Part shown: positions 59,261-64,000 of the stretch, piece by piece
How positions within the stretch are numbered: position 1 is the stretch's first letter
Layout of the letters: the number at the start of each line of letters is the position of its first letter
From: Sphagnum magellanicum
Taxonomy: Eukaryota > Streptophyta > Sphagnopsida > Sphagnales > Sphagnaceae
DNA length: 64,000 nucleotides
Direction: 5' to 3'
Assembly (NCBI GenBank): GCA_021904315.1
Contig: CM038912.1
Span: 13,789,061 to 13,853,060, forward strand
The notes under the pieces: generated by a model
The model's input: the letters and a program-made list of their open reading frames with translations, nothing else
Database searches by the model: none
Told to the model about the DNA's origin: nothing
Translations under genes and position numbers: made by a program

Positions 59261-62200
59261 CATTAAAGTTCCTCATGAGTTTGCATTAGATGCAAGTGTT
59301 GGAGTAGGCACTATCACAAACAAAAGGATATCCAGAACTCATTAAAATCACGCACATGCTTGGAAGAGAAACATGAAAAAACAAAGCTTGTAGCTATAGA
59401 TATATAGATTTTTGTGAAAGATATCTTTGATCCTTAGGCAACATAATAGAATAGTGCATGCATTTGAAAGCTAGTGAATGTGAAATACCAAAATTATATA
59501 CCTGTCAAAAAATTTAAGGTTGATGACTTAGCCATTAGTGTTGTTGTTGGGCATGATGTGAATCTATTATAGGTCTAGGTATTGGAAATGGTGCAACTAG
59601 AAACATAAGAAGTAGACAACATCAATTCGCTAGAAAAGGTCTAGCAAACACAGAACTCAATTCTACATGGTTTAGCAAACTAAACACATGAAGTAGCCTA
59701 ATAATTAAAAGACCCTAAATTGGAAAATCATATGGGGTTAGAGATCCAACAAGTTGCATCAATGGGTGGTTCTCACCTTGGTACATCATTGGTTGATGGA
59801 CGCTTGAAGATCATCTTCAATAGTTAATTCCACAGTCCAAAATGTCGTAGAGACTTGATGACAACCATCGACATTGTGGTTTCAGAAGTCAAAGACACCT
59901 CAACAAAAATGTGCCAAAGACATGGATGTGGAACTTGTATAATTACAATCTACAACAAAAACTTGAGCTCGAGGATATGCATATGAGTCACCCAATGTTG
60001 TGGTAGGGAATGCAATAGCTCTATAACACTTTTAATGTGGTTTCAAAAACTTTAAACCTAAAATCATTTGACCCACCCTCAAAATCCGAAAAGGCAACAA
60101 TTAAATGATGTCAGCTTTCCCAAGGTGATGTCATTCTGGCAAATTAACATTGATGCCCTAAAACACCATTTTGTTAAATCTAAGGGATTTTTTTTCATTC
60201 AAAACTTTACCATTGCACAAGATGTGTACAAGAATGTAAGTTCGATGGAGGATCCAAGATTGACTAAAAACATGTGCCACAAGTTAGATTACTACCTAAA
60301 CCCTAACCCTATAATCCTTGTGAAAGCAACACATGGGCCATGAAATTGTGTGCTTCATATCAATTGCAACTTTTAGAATAGAAACTACAGATGTGGCTAA
60401 ATAAAGTGTTTTCAACGTTGCCATGTGTTACAATCAATGTGTAGCCAATGAATTCATTCCTAGCCTTGAATTTCACCAATTGTATAATGATGTAGCATCA
60501 ATGAACAACCATTGATCGTGAGATTATGAACCATGTGTCAAAATTTTGATGACCATTAATCAAATGGTGTATTTGGAGACTATAAATCCATACATGATGA
60601 AAATCCAAACATGTAATTTAAATAAGAACATTTTCAAAGCACTAGTTAGATTAAATGACACATGTTGCATTCACAAAGGTGACAACTATAGTTGCACTCC
60701 AATCGCATTTGTAATTGTTTATCTCAAATATGGATGGATGAAATTGTTTATCCCCACCATATATACTTGTCTTATATTAATTGTTGGTTGTAACTGCAAA
60801 TTAGATGAAACTTGTTTCAAGCAACTAAACCAATTTTTAGTTACAATGTTGGGTGGAACAAAAATTTAGTTGCATATGGTAGTTTCAAAACCTTGTTTTT
60901 CTACTAATGTCATTGACCATGTATTAATTCATTAACAGCTCAAGTGGTATTTATTCTAAAGGAACATGTGATGCTGCAAATGCATTAATCAAGGATGTTG
61001 AAACTACGTTGAAGATAATTGTGGGCTCTAATGCCTTTGTTGAAAATGAACAATAGAACATAATACGCATGAAGGAGGAATTTAATCCTCAATTTGTAAT
61101 AATATTGTTAGTCATCTACTAGAAAGAATTTCAATAACTAATTAGGGCCTATTTCAGCAACCAAGTTGCTATTACTTTTGATTTGGCAAATAGAACCCAA
61201 AAAACCAACTAGTGTTTTATTAACCTTACTCATATGCTAGTTGAATTAACCTAGTGGATAAATCATCAAAATCAAATTGCAACGAGTTTAGTAACCGGTA
61301 TTAAAAAAGTTACAATTTGCTACTTAGTGTTGGTTATTAACATTGTGTTAAGGAAATGATTTCTTCTATCTTGAGCAATTTCATCAAGAAAACATCATCA
61401 TGCAATGAACTTGTACAAGCAATAGGTAAACGCAATCAGGTTTTCAAGGGGCAAGAATTTTCACTTAAGCTTGACCCAGGAAAAATTCTTGAAGGACTGA
61501 AGGTAAGTGCAATTTGTAGCTACTTCACCATTGCTTGTATGCCATGTACAAAGCGACCAACATTTTAGGATTGGTTTAATCTTGGACCAATTATTTTCCC
61601 ACCCAATAAGAAGGTGTGAACCTATGAACAAGTTTTAATTGTTGAATTAGAGGAAGATGAGAATAAATTAGTTGTGGGATTGAAAATGAAACACAACCAG
61701 AAAAAACTCATGTAATTTCTAAAGGAGAACCTAAAAAGAATGAGGAACAAATACTTGAAATTCCACCAACTATTTTACATGTTCTTGAATTTGTACTATA
61801 ACCTATAAAAGTTTTAAAACCTGTTACGAAAGCAATTTTGTTTAGATGCCTTCTTGTTGAATTATTTTGATCTTTAGTTTTTAACCATTCTTGAAACCCA
61901 GTACCTAACACTTTTATAAAAAGCCTAAGACAAATTAATATGTTTTTTGCACAAACTATTCAAAATGCCAATACCTAGTTAAATACCTTGGAAGGATTTA
62001 CCAATTTTAATGTTGAGTGTGATCATATTAAGAAAAAAATACCCAAAAAAAGTTAATTCAAACCTGTAATCTAAAATTGACCACTCCTCATCAAACCTTA
62101 AAAAATCGAATAAAAAATTGGTTGTAATAAAAAGGTAATTGGCCAAGGTACAAGTTGAGAATCATAACTTGATTGTGAGGTTTATTAAAGTCAAACAAGT

Positions 62201-64000
62201 TGTAAGGAAGACAAAAAAATTATAACATGAATACAATGATCTAAACCAACTAAACTGAAAGAATTGTAGTGACTTAAAGATTCTTCAAATCGAGCATGAA
62301 TAGATGACAAGGAACTACAACAAAATGAAGCAATATAGTGTTGAGCAAGAGAAGCCCATAGTTGGATTGGAACAGATTTGTCAAAAGGAACAATGTGAAC
62401 CTTAATTCACCATTGTTGTTGCCTAGGTTTTGAGTTGTTCGTTTCTTCTTTGATTTTAAACTTTTTAAAGTAAATAATAATTACATTTAAACAAATTATA
62501 GTCATTTTGACTTCTTGAGTTATTGAGGACATTGTAATTTTAATTATGTTAAAAAGTTATTCTTAAATCTATTAATTAATTTCATTAGTGGAATTAAGAA
62601 GTATAAATGTATTCATTTAACATTTTTCATATTTCTAGATTCAATCAATTCAAGATCATTGTCATATTAGGCTAGGTCATCCCACATAGCCTAGCATTAC
62701 TTTTCATTATCAACCCATGTTAATCTTCATCCAGTGTGAAAGAGGATATTTGGTAGCTTGTTTACGAAGGTTATAAAAGCCTTCCTTCCATTGTGTTATT
62801 TCTTTTTTGTTGAATCATAGTTGATCATATAGTTTGATTTAACTTAAATTGAAAGCTTGTGGAAGTTCATTGTAATCAACTTCATTGCAATATTTTATGA
62901 CTAATCTTATTTATGATAAAATGTTTTAAAGTTTTGTTTACAATATAGTTTGTGAAGGAACTTATTTTTTACTTGACAAAAGAGAAGGGACCTAAGGCAC
63001 TTTGCTTTGAAGAAAAATCATTTTGGACTAAGATCCAAAAGATTCAAAGTTTTATTTATTTTGGGTGTTCATGTGAGAAATCCATGGTTGAAAGGCTAAA
63101 GGTTTTTGTTGTTATAGGAAAAAGCTAATGGAGGAGTTGAACCCTCAACTAGCTTAAGACCAACAAGCTACTGAAGTTAGCAATTTTTATTTCATAAATA
63201 GTCCAAAAGAAAGGTGTTGGAAAAGAAGAGGTTGTTGGAAAATATTAAAACCATTATTTTGTTGATAGTGTTGAAAACAAAATTCTCAAGCACATGGCAT
63301 GTTATGGAGGGGAGCAAATCTCAACACAAATAAAACACTACCATCAATGTTGCCATTGCCATCACTCCTATTGTGTTGCCATTGCTATTACTACACCACC
63401 ATCTTCATTTCCATTTTCTATTAGAAAACATCAAAACTAAGGTTTGATTAAAATATTGTTTGATGTTCATTGTGTTTGGATTTTTTGGAAGTGCCTAAGA
63501 AAAGAAATTTCAAAACTTTTCTTATAAATTCAATTGAAGAAGAAATTTGAATGTGATTTTCATCGAACTCCCACCATTGCCATTTTGAAGACTTTGCTAT
63601 CACTATCAAAAGTAAGCACTTTGAAGTGCCAAAATATTTTGGTTTTGAGAAACTTTTTGGATTCATTTTCCAAAAGCAACTTCATACCCATTGCTATAAA
63701 ATCAAATATATGAACAAGGGTGCAATCTCCATTGCCATGAAACAATAGTGAACGTGAAAGCTCACTACCATCACCAATCTTGGAACAAAGCTTTCTTCTT
63801 TGATTCATCATCCACCCCATTGTTTTTGACTCCATTCGACCCATTTTGTTGGTTATCCATCCTTTTGAAAATGATTGTTGGTCATCCAAGGGCTTGGTGC
63901 GAATGGCAACAAAATCTTTGATTTTTCATTTAAGGAGTAGTTCAATAATTTGCATCCCTAAGTTGTCATCTTAGGTTGACATCATTGATGTCATTAACAA
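59261..64000. other. No gene recognised
   Basis: AT-rich DNA with short frames at 60068-60343, 60546-60869 and 61356-61568 on the plus strand. These are probably transposon remains because their sense could be stitched over stops, but none matches a family I know. A short CCTAAACCCTAACCC word lies at about 60295-60309. No hairpins, RNA genes or clear repeats were seen. Confidence 0.4.

Noticed and set aside
1-64000. CRISPR arrays, operons, bacterial ribosome-binding sites, tRNA or rRNA genes
   Set aside because: The window is eukaryotic. No regularly spaced short repeats were seen, and no cloverleaf with box A and box B was found by eye.

Overview
This is a eukaryotic nuclear window from a land plant. 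It holds a MIKC-type MADS-box gene with the canonical exon sizes (185/70/62/100/42 bp), a plant kinesin-5, a plant-type CLU/TPR protein (REC/TSS group) and a plant DENN protein, separated by degenerate Ty1/copia, Ty3/gypsy, CACTA and hAT remnants. The intergenic DNA is AT-rich and full of decayed transposons, so the genome is probably large. Lineage cannot be fixed from the window. The diverged MADS C terminus fits a non-angiosperm such as a fern, lycophyte or bryophyte, but that is a guess.

Layout. 1-2.4 kb: last seven exons of a DENN-domain gene (+). 2.4-5.5 kb: no gene seen. 5.5-10.5 kb: a copia fragment split by a 3.1-kb CACTA-like element that carries a ~178-bp tandem array. 10.5-15 kb: GT-rich minisatellite and unassigned sequence. 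15.1-21.7 kb: an unprocessed importin-5 (karyopherin-beta3) pseudogene (-), with a 171-codon unknown ORF in one gap. 24.1-29.0 kb: a complete MIKC MADS-box gene (-), with a long CT/GA-rich leader to about 30.4 kb. 30.4-37.9 kb: dispersed repeats, a telomere-like minisatellite, a hAT remnant, a G23 tract and a GC-rich block. 38.0-43.5 kb: the C-terminal part of a REC/TSS-type CLU gene (+). 44.7-51.4 kb: a complete 23-exon kinesin-5 gene (-), convergent with the CLU gene. 52-57 kb: hairpins, direct repeats and a fresh 116-bp tandem duplication. 57-59.3 kb: a decayed Ty3/gypsy pol. 59.3-64 kb: nothing recognisable.

The genes belong to separate processes: DENN is membrane-traffic Rab regulation, MADS is transcription, CLU/REC is organelle and cytosolic regulation, and kinesin-5 is the mitotic spindle. 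I see no shared pathway. What links the loci is a diverged repeat family, marked by a module reading roughly ADEVS-R-E on the minus strand. It lies in MADS intron 4, kinesin intron 15, a gap of the importin pseudogene and the DNA upstream of the MADS gene. The kinesin copy sits in an insertion flanked by a perfect 16-bp direct repeat. Other points of interest are two GC-AG introns with the same AAG|GCAAGT donor in adjacent genes, an in-frame 42-bp duplication in MADS exon 6 that also duplicates a 5' splice site, and an exitron-like segment in the CLU gene. All exon coordinates were built by hand from conserved protein sequence, phase and splice sites.
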